From an uncultured Muribaculaceae bacterium (GTDB taxonomy: Bacteria; Bacteroidota; Bacteroidia; Bacteroidales; Muribaculaceae), in assembly GCA_910578035.1 (NCBI GenBank), contig CAJTOB010000018.1, forward strand, positions 1 to 45,919: DNA of 45,919 bases, in the 5' to 3' direction. Every line of letters starts with the position of its first letter. Positions within the stretch are counted from its first letter, which is position 1. The position numbers were made by a program, and so were the translations under genes. A model generated the notes under the pieces. The model saw only the letters and a list, made by a program, of their open reading frames with translations, ran no database searches and was not told where the DNA came from. Below, piece by piece: positions 34,294 through 43,368 of the stretch.

Positions 34294-35640
34294 TTATATG
34301 TCTTCCTTCGGAAGTGATTCGGCGGTTTTGATGCTATGCTGTGTTATGTCGCCTTTTTTCTCTTTGAAGATGAATATGAACAGAATGGCAACAATCAGAG
34401 CATAGCCTGCAAAGATAAACCATGATTCGCGCCAGCCTTCGAGCTGCTGCACGGCGTCGAGGCCGGGAACGTTCACAAGTTTATTGACAACGCAGGTGCC
34501 GGCTATGAAAGTGCCGACAGATGCACCGATGCCATTGGTCATAAGCATAAACAGACCTTGGGCCGATGAGCGCTGAGCCGGATTGGTCTGCATATCGACG
34601 TAGAGGCCTCCGGATACATTGAAGAAGTCAAAGGCGACACCATAGACTATACAAGAGAGTATCAGGAATACCACGCCCGACGAACTTGTGTTGCCGATGC
34701 CGAAGAATCCGAAGCGAAGCACCCATGCGAACATCGCCATGAGCATGACTCCCTTTATGCCGAAGCGTTTGAGGCAGAACGGAATGGCGAGAATGCAGAG
34801 AGCCTCAGCACACTGCGAAATAGATATGAGGAATGTGGCATTGCGGGCCCACCAGTCGTCGCTGAAGCCCGGAACTTCTGTGAAATGATATATGAAAGAA
34901 GAGCCGTAGCTGTTGGTTATCTGTAGCGATACGCCTAAAAGCATGCTGAAAATAAAGAAGATAGCCATGTCTTTGCGGCGGAAAAGTGTGAAGGCTTTAA
35001 GTCCGAGAGCATCAACGAGGCTACGCGATGTGCCTTTGTTGACCGGGCAGGAGGGGAGGGTAAGACAGTATGCAGCAAGTGCGAGGCTGATGATACCCGA
35101 TGTATAGAACTGAGTGTAGCTGTGCTGGATTGCAGTACCATCGATTACGATGAAATTGACGAAAAGTTCCGCGCAGATGAAGCCGATAGTGCCAAGGGTG
35201 CGGATTGCAGGAAAATCGTCTACCGTGCTAAGGCCATTCTTTTCAAGGCCATTGAACGCCACCGAGTTGCAGAGTCCGATTGTTGGCATGAACATAGCCA
35301 CCGAGCAGGTATATAGAGTGAAGAGCTGCCCGAACTGCAGCGTTCCTCCGTCGGCAAGCTGTTCGGAGGCTACATAGCCGCATGCAATCATGAATCCGCC
35401 GGCAAGAAGATGGCAGAGGCTGAGAGTAATCTGTGCCGGAATCCATCTGTCTGCAATAATACCAATAAGAGCCGGCATGAATATGGACACGAGGCCCTGA
35501 ACGGTGTAGAACCAGAATACATATTCGCCAAGTCCGTTTGCTCCAAGGAACATTCCCATGGAAATAAGATAGGCGCCCCATACCGCGAACTCAAGAAAAT
35601 TCATCGTCGCGAGTCGGGCTTTAAGATTGAAGTTTTTCAT
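34294..35640 (-). CDS. NupG-family nucleoside:proton symporter (MFS)
   Basis: A 448-residue membrane protein with about 12 hydrophobic segments. The family opening LKARLATMNFLEFAVWGAYLISMG, the segments GIIADRW and GLCNSVAF, and GLYVDMQTNPAQRSSAQGLFMLMTNG place it in the nucleoside/NupG family. Likely substrates are nucleosides; some Bacteroidota relatives are called sugar or xanthosine permeases. Gaps of 8 to 14 bases to rsmE and to the nuclease-like gene suggest co-transcription. Confidence 0.85.
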   Translation of the reverse strand: MKNFNLKARLATMNFLEFAVWGAYLISMGMFLGANGLGEYVFWFYTVQGLVSIFMPALIGIIADRWIPAQITLSLCHLLAGGFMIACGYVASEQLADGGTLQFGQLFTLYTCSVAMFMPTIGLCNSVAFNGLEKNGLSTVDDFPAIRTLGTIGFICAELFVNFIVIDGTAIQHSYTQFYTSGIISLALAAYCLTLPSCPVNKGTSRSLVDALGLKAFTLFRRKDMAIFFIFSMLLGVSLQITNSYGSSFIYHFTEVPGFSDDWWARNATFLISISQCAEALCILAIPFCLKRFGIKGVMLMAMFAWVLRFGFFGIGNTSSSGVVFLILSCIVYGVAFDFFNVSGGLYVDMQTNPAQRSSAQGLFMLMTNGIGASVGTFIAGTCVVNKLVNVPGLDAVQQLEGWRESWFIFAGYALIVAILFIFIFKEKKGDITQHSIKTAESLPKEDI

Positions 35641-35654
35641 TATATTGTATAGAT

Positions 35655-36287
35655 TTAAATTTCTTTATCTTGTTCCCCTTTTTTGCGCTGTAGGATAGCG
35701 CTTATTCTTTCAGCCTCTTCGTATTCTTCTTTGTCGATAAGTTCGGCGAGAGTCTGTTCGAGTTGCTCAATTGTGAAATTCTCAGGCTTTGGCTCTGCAT
35801 GATAGTCCGATAGCCTTTCAGTTTCGGTTTCGGCGGAGCCGTCTTCGTCGGTGTCATCAGCTCTGAGCTCGTCGTCGGCTATAATAAAACCGGTGGCCTG
35901 CATTATTTCTTCAGTGGTGTAGACCGGTGTCTGGGTGCGCATTGCTATTGCAATGGCGTCGGAGGTGCGTGAATCTATTACGACCGTGCGGTCTCCGTCG
36001 CTGACGGTTATCTCTGAAGAGAAAACGCCGTCTTCAAAACGATAGATGAACACTTCTTTCAGTTTTACGCCGAATGCATGTGCAAAGCTCACAAACAACT
36101 CATGCGTAAGCGGACGCGGTGTCCTTATTCCTTCGAGGGCTATTGCTATAGACTGAGCTTCAGCGGCACCTATAACAACCGGAATGCGACGCGGACCGTT
36201 TTCCTCAGCAAGCACCAAAGCATAAGCGCCTGACTGCAACTGGCTGTATGACAGCCCGAGAACGTATAGTCTGATTCTTTCGTCCAT
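35655..36287 (-). CDS. Bifunctional nuclease domain (DUF151) protein with C-terminal UVR motif
   Basis: A 210-residue protein. Residues about 1-130 form the DUF151/BFN domain (YALVLAEENGPRRIPVVIGAAEAQSIA, SRTSDAIAIAMRTQTPVYT). An acidic linker (about 138-165) leads to a UVR-type helix pair (EQLEQTLAELIDKEEYEEAERISAILQ) like the UvrB/UvrC contact motif. The DUF151 domain was linked to nuclease activity in a plant homologue; the bacterial role is unclear. The UVR tail suggests contact with UvrC/McsA-type partners, but this is inference. 2 bases from mnmA. Confidence 0.88.
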   Translation of the reverse strand: MDERIRLYVLGLSYSQLQSGAYALVLAEENGPRRIPVVIGAAEAQSIAIALEGIRTPRPLTHELFVSFAHAFGVKLKEVFIYRFEDGVFSSEITVSDGDRTVVIDSRTSDAIAIAMRTQTPVYTTEEIMQATGFIIADDELRADDTDEDGSAETETERLSDYHAEPKPENFTIEQLEQTLAELIDKEEYEEAERISAILQRKKGEQDKEI

Positions 36288-36289
36288 AA

Positions 36290-37399
36290 TTATAATGAAG
36301 AAGAGTTGCGACCGCTGATAATGCCTGAGCCATAGCAGATTTTAGCGGAAGGGTCATAGATTGCGGCGAATTGTCCGGGGGCTATGCCCTGTACCTTGAC
36401 ATCCGACTCAATTACATATTCGTTTTCGCTGCCGGCCACACGCTTGATGACTCCCGGAAGGAAATCTGGCGAGTGCCTGTTTTTGAATGCTACTTTAGCG
36501 GTTTCGCCCATGTCGTTCAAATTCCAGGGGTCGGCGGTTATGAAGTGCATTTCGGCAAGATGGAGGGTTTTTCCATATTGCTTTTCGGTGTCGTAGCCGT
36601 TCGAGACATATATCACATTTTCATCGACATTCTTTCGTACAACGAACCAAGGACCGCCGCTGAGTCCAAGGCCTTTGCGCTGCCCTATGGTATGAAACCA
36701 GAATCCGCGGTGTTCGCCAAGCTTTCGTCCTGTCTCGATTTCGATTATCGGTCCCGGTTTTTCTCCCAGATGACGTTTGATGAAGTCGTTGTAATTGATT
36801 TTGCCTAAGAAGCATATGCCTTGAGAATCGCGACGGAATGCATTTGGCAGTTTTGCCTCAGCAGCTATCCGGCGTACGTCGGCTTTAGGTATGTCGCCAA
36901 GGGGAAATATAAGATGCTCAAGCTGTTTACCCGATATGCGTGCCAGAAAATCGGTCTGGTCTTTGACCGGGTCTACGGCCGTAGCAAGCCATTTGAGACC
37001 ATTGCCGTCGATATAGGTCGAGGCGTAATGGCCTGTGGCTGTCTGAGCGAACTCGTGGCCCCAACGCTCTTCGAAATAACCGAATTTAATTATAGAATTG
37101 CACATTATGTCGGGATTTGGGGTTAGACCGGCCCTGACAGTTCGTAGCGCATATTCCATCACGTTATCCCAGTATTCCTGATGAAGGGAGACCACATCGA
37201 ACGGAAGACCGTAGCGCCTTGCAATCAGTGAACACATCTCGATGTCTTCGTCTGCACTACAATCGCCTTCGCCGGTGTCGAGCCCTATTCTTATGTAGAA
37301 CAGATGCATGTCGACACCTTGCTCTTTGAGTCGGTGGACTGCGACTGCGCTGTCAACGCCTCCTGATATAAGTACAGCGGTTGTTTCAGATTTGTTCAT
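36290..37399 (-). CDS. mnmA: tRNA-specific 2-thiouridylase MnmA
   Basis: A 369-residue enzyme that puts sulfur on U34 of tRNA Lys, Glu and Gln. The ATP pyrophosphatase loop SGGVDSAV is at 12-19. Catalytic cysteines are C100 (NPDIMCNSIIKF) and C196 (DSQGICFLG). TIGQRKGLGLSGG precedes the C-terminal beta-barrel. ATG 37399 overlaps the DUF5106 gene stop by 4 bases (ATGA). The frame is open for 55 more codons upstream, but these lie inside the neighbour and are unconserved in type. Confidence 0.95.
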   Translation of the reverse strand: MNKSETTAVLISGGVDSAVAVHRLKEQGVDMHLFYIRIGLDTGEGDCSADEDIEMCSLIARRYGLPFDVVSLHQEYWDNVMEYALRTVRAGLTPNPDIMCNSIIKFGYFEERWGHEFAQTATGHYASTYIDGNGLKWLATAVDPVKDQTDFLARISGKQLEHLIFPLGDIPKADVRRIAAEAKLPNAFRRDSQGICFLGKINYNDFIKRHLGEKPGPIIEIETGRKLGEHRGFWFHTIGQRKGLGLSGGPWFVVRKNVDENVIYVSNGYDTEKQYGKTLHLAEMHFITADPWNLNDMGETAKVAFKNRHSPDFLPGVIKRVAGSENEYVIESDVKVQGIAPGQFAAIYDPSAKICYGSGIISGRNSSSL

Positions 37400-38307
37400 T
37401 TGCGTCGTGATGTTTGCGAGTTCACAATGCGGAATGCGTTGAGGTAATGGTCTACCGGCATATATTTTGCGAGTACTTTGTGGTCTTTGTTCAGGAATAT
37501 GAAGGTAGGACTTTCTCTGAGGTCGAAATAGAGGTCGGCATCGGGCATAGCTCCTACAATCCATGTTTCAGGATATGAGGCGGCCGCTTCCTGCCATTCT
37601 TTGCTGTCGGGTTCGCCCGGATAAAGGCTCACGATTGTGAGTTCTCCTTCTTTCAGGAGTTGATTAGTGTTGAAATCGGCGCTCAACCGTACTCGTGCAA
37701 GATTACAGTCGCTGCAATCCGGGTCGTTGATGAAAATCAGCACAGAACTGCCCGATGCATCGGCCAGACTCCCTTTGGAGCCGTCCGGGCGTGTGAATTT
37801 TAAGTCGGGCACTCTTTTGCCCAGGCCGGAACTCTCTATAATCTGAGCTTGCTGAGCGAATCTGGCTTTTTCAGCTTTGGAAATCTTTTTATGAGTTGCC
37901 GCAGCTTTGGCAAAGGGAAGATATACTTCTTCTGAACGGAACTGCGCAGTGTCGGAATACAGCCAGTTCTCGGCCATTTCTGCTATTTTTAGGGTGTTCG
38001 GACCGGATTTGGCGAATTTGGCTATCAGCTTGTCGACAGAAGCATGTACTGTGTCAGCTGAGGCATGAGGCATAATCAAAATCCATTCACCAAAGGCTGC
38101 ATTAAGTTCCTTTGGGTGTAAAAAAGCTTGCTCGAAGTTGCAACGGTCCCAAAAACGGTTGATTATGAAGTCGCACCGTGGTTGCAGATTGAGCAGAGTG
38201 TCTGGTGGCAGGGGGCGGGGAATGAGTTCATCATTGGCGGCTTTGCCATGAAATGCGCTTGCAAGAAGGCAAACGACAGTTATGATGCGTGTGAATGTTT
38301 TTTTCAT
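37396..38307 (-). CDS. Periplasmic thioredoxin-like protein with DUF5106-type N-terminus
   Basis: A 303-residue protein. A signal peptide (1-23) is followed by a helical DUF5106-like region (about 40-160), then a thioredoxin fold starting near 165 (VPDLKFTRPDGSKGSLAD). The redox motif is C198-S-D-C201 after IFINDPD, and the cis-proline is in SPTFIFL. It is probably a periplasmic thiol-disulfide oxidoreductase or an AhpC/TlpA relative; its substrates are unknown. First gene of the chain to mnmA and onward. Confidence 0.82.
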   Translation of the reverse strand: MKKTFTRIITVVCLLASAFHGKAANDELIPRPLPPDTLLNLQPRCDFIINRFWDRCNFEQAFLHPKELNAAFGEWILIMPHASADTVHASVDKLIAKFAKSGPNTLKIAEMAENWLYSDTAQFRSEEVYLPFAKAAATHKKISKAEKARFAQQAQIIESSGLGKRVPDLKFTRPDGSKGSLADASGSSVLIFINDPDCSDCNLARVRLSADFNTNQLLKEGELTIVSLYPGEPDSKEWQEAAASYPETWIVGAMPDADLYFDLRESPTFIFLNKDHKVLAKYMPVDHYLNAFRIVNSQTSRRK

Positions 38308-38359
38308 CCTTAGGCTGTTTTTTGTATCACTGCAGGATAAGATGACAGTGTTTATCCGA

Positions 38360-38367
38360 CAAAATTA
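38360..38367 (-). promoter_or_regulatory. -7 promoter box for the DUF5106-mnmA chain
   Basis: Reads TAATTTTG on the minus strand, a full TAnnTTTG match, 53 bases before the start at 38307. The -33 box is not evident. Confidence 0.55.
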
Positions 38368-38432
38368 ACAAAAAAAATATTCCCGACATAAAAAATGAGG
38401 TGCCGCTAATCTTAAAAGGCCTTAAAAGGAAC

Positions 38433-38987
38433 TTAATTCAAATAAAAGCGGGCTTCGTCGGCAAGCTGTGTCGCAAGGTTCCGAGTCAAGACGCATTGTG
38501 CGTTAAGCTCCCTTTCGGCATATTCGAGGGCCGTTTTGGCATTGTGTCCTATTATGTTGAAAAGAAGCCTCAGGCCTGTGTAGCGCTGCATGTCTTCGTC
38601 TGATTCGCACAGCGAGACGGCAAGTTCAATGGAGTAGGGCATATGCCGAAGCAGGCGGTGGCATAGTATGTCGGCTACTTCCGGGGTGGGAATCTGTGAA
38701 GACCATTCAGCCGCAGTATGTGCGTCGAATTCCTCGCGAGGGAATATCATAGGAGCAAGCAGCATGCTTTCTCGTGTGGTTGAGTTGTTCCAGAGTCTTG
38801 TTGCCAGTTCTGCGGAGTGTGGTGTCGATTCGGCTATTTCGATGAGCTGCGGGAGGTTGAGTCCGAATATTATTTTAAACGGCGAGCCTGCATGCCGCAG
38901 AGTGTCGGCTATAATGCCGTTTCTCATGGCGAAAAAATGTCGTTTTACGGTCTGCATTTCGTTAAAACTGGTCTCGGTCGGTTTCAT
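38433..38987 (-). CDS. DNA alkylation repair (AlkD-like HEAT repeat) family protein
   Basis: A 184-residue all-helical protein resembling the AlkD/AlkC HEAT-repeat DNA glycosylase family. LPQLIEIAE, SAELATRLWNNSTTRESMLLAPMIF and ADILCHRLLRHMPYSIELAVSLCESDEDMQRYTGLRLLFN follow the family repeat pattern. AlkD removes N3/N7-alkylated purines. This protein is shorter than typical AlkD (about 230) and a catalytic aspartate could not be assigned, so activity is uncertain. Divergent from clpP. Confidence 0.65.
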   Translation of the reverse strand: MKPTETSFNEMQTVKRHFFAMRNGIIADTLRHAGSPFKIIFGLNLPQLIEIAESTPHSAELATRLWNNSTTRESMLLAPMIFPREEFDAHTAAEWSSQIPTPEVADILCHRLLRHMPYSIELAVSLCESDEDMQRYTGLRLLFNIIGHNAKTALEYAERELNAQCVLTRNLATQLADEARFYLN

Positions 38988-39062
38988 TATTAAAATTCAA
39001 AAAGGTTTACAATGCAAAATTAGTTCCTTTCGACAAATATTTTCATGCGGCTTATTGAAATA

Positions 39063-39094
39063 TTTGGCAGAATACGAAAATTTGTGTAACTTTG
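39063..39094 (+). promoter_or_regulatory. clpP-clpX promoter (-33 and -7)
   Basis: TTTG (39063-39066) and TAACTTTG (39087-39094) are 20 bases apart, a full match to the Bacteroidota consensus. Transcription should start near 39101. This rules out start codons that fall inside the -7 box. Confidence 0.85.
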
Positions 39095-39145
39095 AACAAG
39101 AAAATGGCGCCTCGTGTGCCCGCATATTGCAAATATTATTTATTA

Positions 39146-39847
39146 ATGAATATGTCTGATAACGACTTTAGAAAATTTGCCGTTCATCATCTTGGTATGA
39201 ATGGACTGGCTCTTGATCAATACGCCTCTCTTACCTCGCGCGCCTCTGCTCCGGTGGCCTCTTATATAAGCCCCACTATCATTGAGGAGCGTTCGCTGAA
39301 TGTCGCCCAGATGGATGTATTCTCGCGCCTGATGATGGACAGAATCATCTTCCTTGGTACTGAAGTAAACGACTATACTGCTAATGTTATCCAGGCTCAG
39401 TTGCTTTATCTTGATTCAGCAGATCCCGGAAAGGACGTGTCTATTTATATCAACTCTCCTGGTGGTTCGGTGTATGCCGGTCTTGGCATATACGATACCA
39501 TGCAGTATATTCAGAGTGATGTCACTACTATCTGCACCGGCATGGCAGCTTCGATGGCTGCTGTCCTGCTTGTCTCAGGCGAGAAAGGCAAGCGCTTTGC
39601 CCTCAAGCATTCACGCGTGATGATTCATCAGCCTATGGGTGGCGCTCAGGGTCAGGCGACAGATATGGAGATTACCGTAAGAGAAATCAAGAAGCTCAAA
39701 TCGGAACTCTATAATATCATTGCAGACCACTCGGGTCAGCCGTTTGAGAAGGTTGAGAAAGATTCCGACCGCGACTACTGGATGACCGCTGAAGAGGCTC
39801 TGGAATATGGTATGATTGACCGCGTGCTTGTTAAAGCTAAGAAGTAA
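39146..39847 (+). CDS. clpP: ATP-dependent Clp protease proteolytic subunit
   Basis: A 233-residue ClpP. The catalytic triad is visible: serine in GMAASMAAVLL, histidine in MIHQPMGG, and an aspartate downstream. INSPGGSVYAGLGIYDTM forms the oxyanion region. The N-terminus (MNMSDNDFRKFAVHHLGMNG) is longer than in E. coli and typical of Bacteroidales. ATG 39146 or 39152 fits the predicted transcription start; an in-frame ATG at 39104 would leave almost no leader. The stop overlaps the clpX start by one base. Confidence 0.95.
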   Translation: MNMSDNDFRKFAVHHLGMNGLALDQYASLTSRASAPVASYISPTIIEERSLNVAQMDVFSRLMMDRIIFLGTEVNDYTANVIQAQLLYLDSADPGKDVSIYINSPGGSVYAGLGIYDTMQYIQSDVTTICTGMAASMAAVLLVSGEKGKRFALKHSRVMIHQPMGGAQGQATDMEITVREIKKLKSELYNIIADHSGQPFEKVEKDSDRDYWMTAEEALEYGMIDRVLVKAKK

Positions 39848-41142
39848 TGGCAAAGAAGACAGTTTCACACTGCAGTTTCTGCGGACGGACCGAGGCTCAG
39901 GGAGCGACTTTGCTCCCGTCGCCTCTGGAAGACGCGCATATCTGCCTTGACTGTATCGACACTGCGGCTTCAATGCTCGGGCTTATAGATGACGATGAGC
40001 AGTCTCAGCAAAGGGCTACGATTGCCAGAGCCAAGGCATCGAATAAAAATAAAGGCGCTTGCAAGGGTGAAGAAAACCTTGCCAAGCCCTTGCCTAAGCC
40101 CGCGGAAATAAAAGACTTCCTCGACCAGTATATCATAGGCCAGGACCAGGCTAAAAAATACCTGTCGGTAGCGGTATACAATCATTACAAGCGTCTTGCC
40201 CAGGATAAAGGCAAGAACGATGTAGAGATTGAAAAGAGCAATATCGTGATGGTCGGTCCAACCGGCACCGGCAAGACGCTTATTGCCAGAACCATCGCCA
40301 GAATGCTCGATGTTCCGTTTACGATTGTAGATGCTACGGTTCTGACTCAGGCCGGTTATGTCGGTGAGGATATAGAGAGTCTGCTCACTCGTCTGCTCCA
40401 AGTGGCAGACTACGACGTCGAGAAAGCTCAGAAAGGTATTGTATTCATCGATGAAATCGACAAGATAGCCCGAAAAGGAGACAATCCGTCTATTACACGC
40501 GATGTCGGTGGCGAGGGCGTGCAGCAGGGCCTTTTGAAGTTGCTCGAAGGTTCTGTCGTAAATGTTCCTCCTCAGGGTGGCCGAAAGCATCCTGAACAAC
40601 CAATGATAGCCGTTGATACAAAGAATATTCTGTTTATCTGCGGAGGTGCTTTCGACGGCATCGAACAGGCAATCGCACACCGTCTCAATAAAAGTTTTGT
40701 CGGCTTCTCTACCGACGAGGCTACTCGCCGCATCGAACGCGACAGCTATATGAGTCACGTGGCACCGCAGGATTTGAAAACATTCGGCCTTATTCCCGAA
40801 ATTATAGGTCGTCTCCCAATCCTGGCGCATCTTTTGCCGCTCGACCGTTCGGCACTTCGCCGAATCCTGACCGAGCCCAAGAACGCCATTGTGCGGCAGT
40901 ATGTCAAGCTTTTCGATATGGACGGGGTAAAACTTGTATTTACCGAAGATGCTCTCGATTATATTGTCGACAAGGCAATCGAGTTCAAGCTCGGTGCCCG
41001 AGGCCTTCGTTCTATTGTCGAAACGGTGATGATGAACTCAATGTTCGATATTCCGTCGACAGATACTAAAGAATTGGTTGTCGATGCCGAATTCTGCGCC
41101 AGCCAGCTCGAGTCGGCACATTTCGATGTCAATGCAGTCTGA
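39847..41142 (+). CDS. clpX: ATP-dependent Clp protease ATPase subunit ClpX
   Basis: A 431-residue AAA+ unfoldase. The N-terminal zinc domain has C9, C12, C33 and C36. Walker A is GPTGTGKT, Walker B is VFIDEIDKIA, the pore loop is in AGYVGEDIES, and sensor-2 is in LGARGLRSIVE. An IGF-type loop for ClpP docking is not obvious as IGF; the equivalent segment reads VGFSTDE. It unfolds tagged proteins and feeds them to ClpP. Overlaps clpP by one base (TAATG). Confidence 0.97.
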   Translation: MAKKTVSHCSFCGRTEAQGATLLPSPLEDAHICLDCIDTAASMLGLIDDDEQSQQRATIARAKASNKNKGACKGEENLAKPLPKPAEIKDFLDQYIIGQDQAKKYLSVAVYNHYKRLAQDKGKNDVEIEKSNIVMVGPTGTGKTLIARTIARMLDVPFTIVDATVLTQAGYVGEDIESLLTRLLQVADYDVEKAQKGIVFIDEIDKIARKGDNPSITRDVGGEGVQQGLLKLLEGSVVNVPPQGGRKHPEQPMIAVDTKNILFICGGAFDGIEQAIAHRLNKSFVGFSTDEATRRIERDSYMSHVAPQDLKTFGLIPEIIGRLPILAHLLPLDRSALRRILTEPKNAIVRQYVKLFDMDGVKLVFTEDALDYIVDKAIEFKLGARGLRSIVETVMMNSMFDIPSTDTKELVVDAEFCASQLESAHFDVNAV

Positions 41143-41175
41143 TAGATACTAACCCTCCTCTAAATTTCCAATAAT

Positions 41176-43362
41176 ATGGTGACACAGCAGCAACTTGGCG
41201 ACGCTCTGAAGACTCATTTCGGTTTCGATACCTTCAAAGGACATCAGGAATCCATAATGCTGAGTCTTCTCGGCGGGCACGATACATTCGTAATCATGCC
41301 GACCGGCGGTGGAAAATCGCTATGCTACCAGCTGCCCGCGCTGATGAGCGAAGGCACGGCCATTGTTATATCGCCTCTCATAGCACTGATGAAGAATCAG
41401 GTTGATGCTATGAGGAACTACAGCGAGAAAGACAATATAGCCCATTTCCTTAATTCATCGCTGACCAAAGCCGCTATTGACCAGGTCAAGTCTGATGTAT
41501 CGGCCGGCCACACCAAACTGCTGTATGTCGCGCCAGAATCTCTTACTAAAGAAGAGAATATAGAGTTTCTAAAAACAGTTTCCATATCGTTCTACGCCGT
41601 AGATGAAGCTCACTGTATATCTGAATGGGGACATGATTTCCGTCCGGAATACCGCAGAATCAGGCCAATTATCAATGAGATAGGCACTCGTCCTCTCATT
41701 GCATTGACAGCAACGGCAACACCTAAGGTACAACACGACATTCAGAAGAATCTCGCAATGGCCGACGCTCACATCTACAAATCGTCGTTCAATCGAGAGA
41801 ATCTTTATTATGAAGTCAGACCGAAGACTTCGTCGGTAGACCGCGATATAATCCGTTTCATCAAGCAGCGTTCCGGAAAATCGGGTATCATCTACTGTCT
41901 TTCCCGCAAAAAAGTAGAAGAGCTTGCCGAACTGCTTCGTGTGAACAATATCAGCGCCCTTGCCTATCATGCCGGCATGGACGGCGCTACCCGCAGCGCC
42001 AATCAAGACGCTTTTCTGCTTGAGAAAGTAGATGTTATCGTGGCTACAATTGCTTTCGGCATGGGTATCGATAAGCCTGATGTCCGCTATGTAATCCACT
42101 ATGATATGCCAAAATCCCTCGAGGGATATTATCAGGAGACGGGGCGTAGCGGCCGCGATGGCGGCGAAGGCGTGTGTCTTACTTTTTATGCTCGCAAGGA
42201 TCTCCAGAAAATGGAGAAATTCATGCAAGGCAAGCCTGTGGCCGAGCAGGAAATCGGTCGTCAGCTTCTTGCGGAGACTGCGGCATATGCCGAATCTGCT
42301 GTATGCCGGCGCAAAAGCATTCTCCATTATTTTGGTGAAACTTTCGGGGCAGACAACTGTGGAAACTGCGACAACTGTCTCAATCCTAAGAAAAAAGTGG
42401 AAGCACAAGATGATTTGTCTGCGGCTTTGGAAACAATTGCCGCTCTTAAGGAAAAATTTAAAACCGAATATATTATCGATGTCATGACGGGCCGTGCCAC
42501 TGCCGACGTTCGTTCCTACCGACATGAGGAATCAGAAGTCTTCGGCTGTGCGGAAGGTACCGACCCTAAATATCTTGCCTCTGTTATACGGCAGGCCATA
42601 ATCGAGGGGTATATAGAGAGAGGCATCGAAAATTACGGAATTCTTAAACTTACAGCCAAAGGCAAGCGCTTTTTGGACAAGCCTGTGTCGTTCAAGATTG
42701 TTGAGGACGGCGAATTCAATGAAGATGCTCCCGACGAAGAAGCTATCATGAAAAGTGGGTCATCATGCGCTGCAGACCCCGAATTGTTTGCGATTCTGTC
42801 GGCCCTTCGTCGCAAGATAGCATCAGGGCTCAAGTTGCCTCCCTATGTCATATTTCAGGACCCCTCGCTTGAGGCAATGGCTACGACATATCCTATAACA
42901 GCCGACGAACTTGCAAATATCGTAGGAGTAGGCGTTGGAAAAGCCAAGCGTTACGGCGACGAATTCATAAAGGTCATACGTACCTATGTGGACGAAAACG
43001 AAATAGAGCGTCCTGAAGACCTTCGTGTGAGGACGGTAGCCAATAAGAGCAAGCTGAAAATAGCAATAATACAGGCTATTGACCGCAAAATAGACCTCAA
43101 CGAAGTGGCTGAGTCAAACGGCATGGACTTCGATCAGCTTCTTGATGAAATTGAAGCCATTGTCAACGCCGGCACGAGAATAAACATATCTTACTTTATT
43201 GATGAAATAATTGATCCCGAGGATCAGGACGATATATTCGATTACTTCCGTAGCAGCGAAAGCGATAGTCTCGAAGATGCCTACAAAGAGTTGTGCTGTG
43301 ATTTTTCTGAACAGGAAATCCGCCTCGTCAGAATTAAATTCCTGTCGGATCTCGGCAATTGA
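41176..43362 (+). CDS. recQ: ATP-dependent DNA helicase RecQ
   Basis: A 728-residue superfamily-2 helicase. FKGHQESIM (motif 0), MPTGGGKSLCYQLPA (I), VDEAHCISEWGHDFRPEYR (II and aromatic loop), LTATATP (III), GIIYCLSRKK (IV), AFGMGIDKPDVRYVIHYDMP (V) and QETGRSGRDG (VI). The zinc domain (CRR...CGNCDNC), winged helix and an HRDC domain (about 530-615) follow, with an extra acidic C-terminal tail of about 100 residues. It unwinds recombination and stalled-fork DNA. 33 bases after clpX and 6 before the fusion kinase gene. Confidence 0.96.
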   Translation: MVTQQQLGDALKTHFGFDTFKGHQESIMLSLLGGHDTFVIMPTGGGKSLCYQLPALMSEGTAIVISPLIALMKNQVDAMRNYSEKDNIAHFLNSSLTKAAIDQVKSDVSAGHTKLLYVAPESLTKEENIEFLKTVSISFYAVDEAHCISEWGHDFRPEYRRIRPIINEIGTRPLIALTATATPKVQHDIQKNLAMADAHIYKSSFNRENLYYEVRPKTSSVDRDIIRFIKQRSGKSGIIYCLSRKKVEELAELLRVNNISALAYHAGMDGATRSANQDAFLLEKVDVIVATIAFGMGIDKPDVRYVIHYDMPKSLEGYYQETGRSGRDGGEGVCLTFYARKDLQKMEKFMQGKPVAEQEIGRQLLAETAAYAESAVCRRKSILHYFGETFGADNCGNCDNCLNPKKKVEAQDDLSAALETIAALKEKFKTEYIIDVMTGRATADVRSYRHEESEVFGCAEGTDPKYLASVIRQAIIEGYIERGIENYGILKLTAKGKRFLDKPVSFKIVEDGEFNEDAPDEEAIMKSGSSCAADPELFAILSALRRKIASGLKLPPYVIFQDPSLEAMATTYPITADELANIVGVGVGKAKRYGDEFIKVIRTYVDENEIERPEDLRVRTVANKSKLKIAIIQAIDRKIDLNEVAESNGMDFDQLLDEIEAIVNAGTRINISYFIDEIIDPEDQDDIFDYFRSSESDSLEDAYKELCCDFSEQEIRLVRIKFLSDLGN

Positions 43363-43368
43363 CAGACT

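Noticed and set aside
38411..38429. Tandem 9-base direct repeat (CTTAAAAGG twice)
   Set aside because: Too short and low in complexity to call; no regulatory context. No CRISPR-like array was found anywhere in the window.
39092..39145. Longer clpP N-terminus starting at TTG 39092
   Set aside because: The TTG lies inside the -7 promoter box, so it cannot be in the mRNA made from that promoter.
41569..42525. A 318-codon open frame opposite recQ
   Set aside because: It lies wholly inside the certain RecQ helicase core; no independent support.
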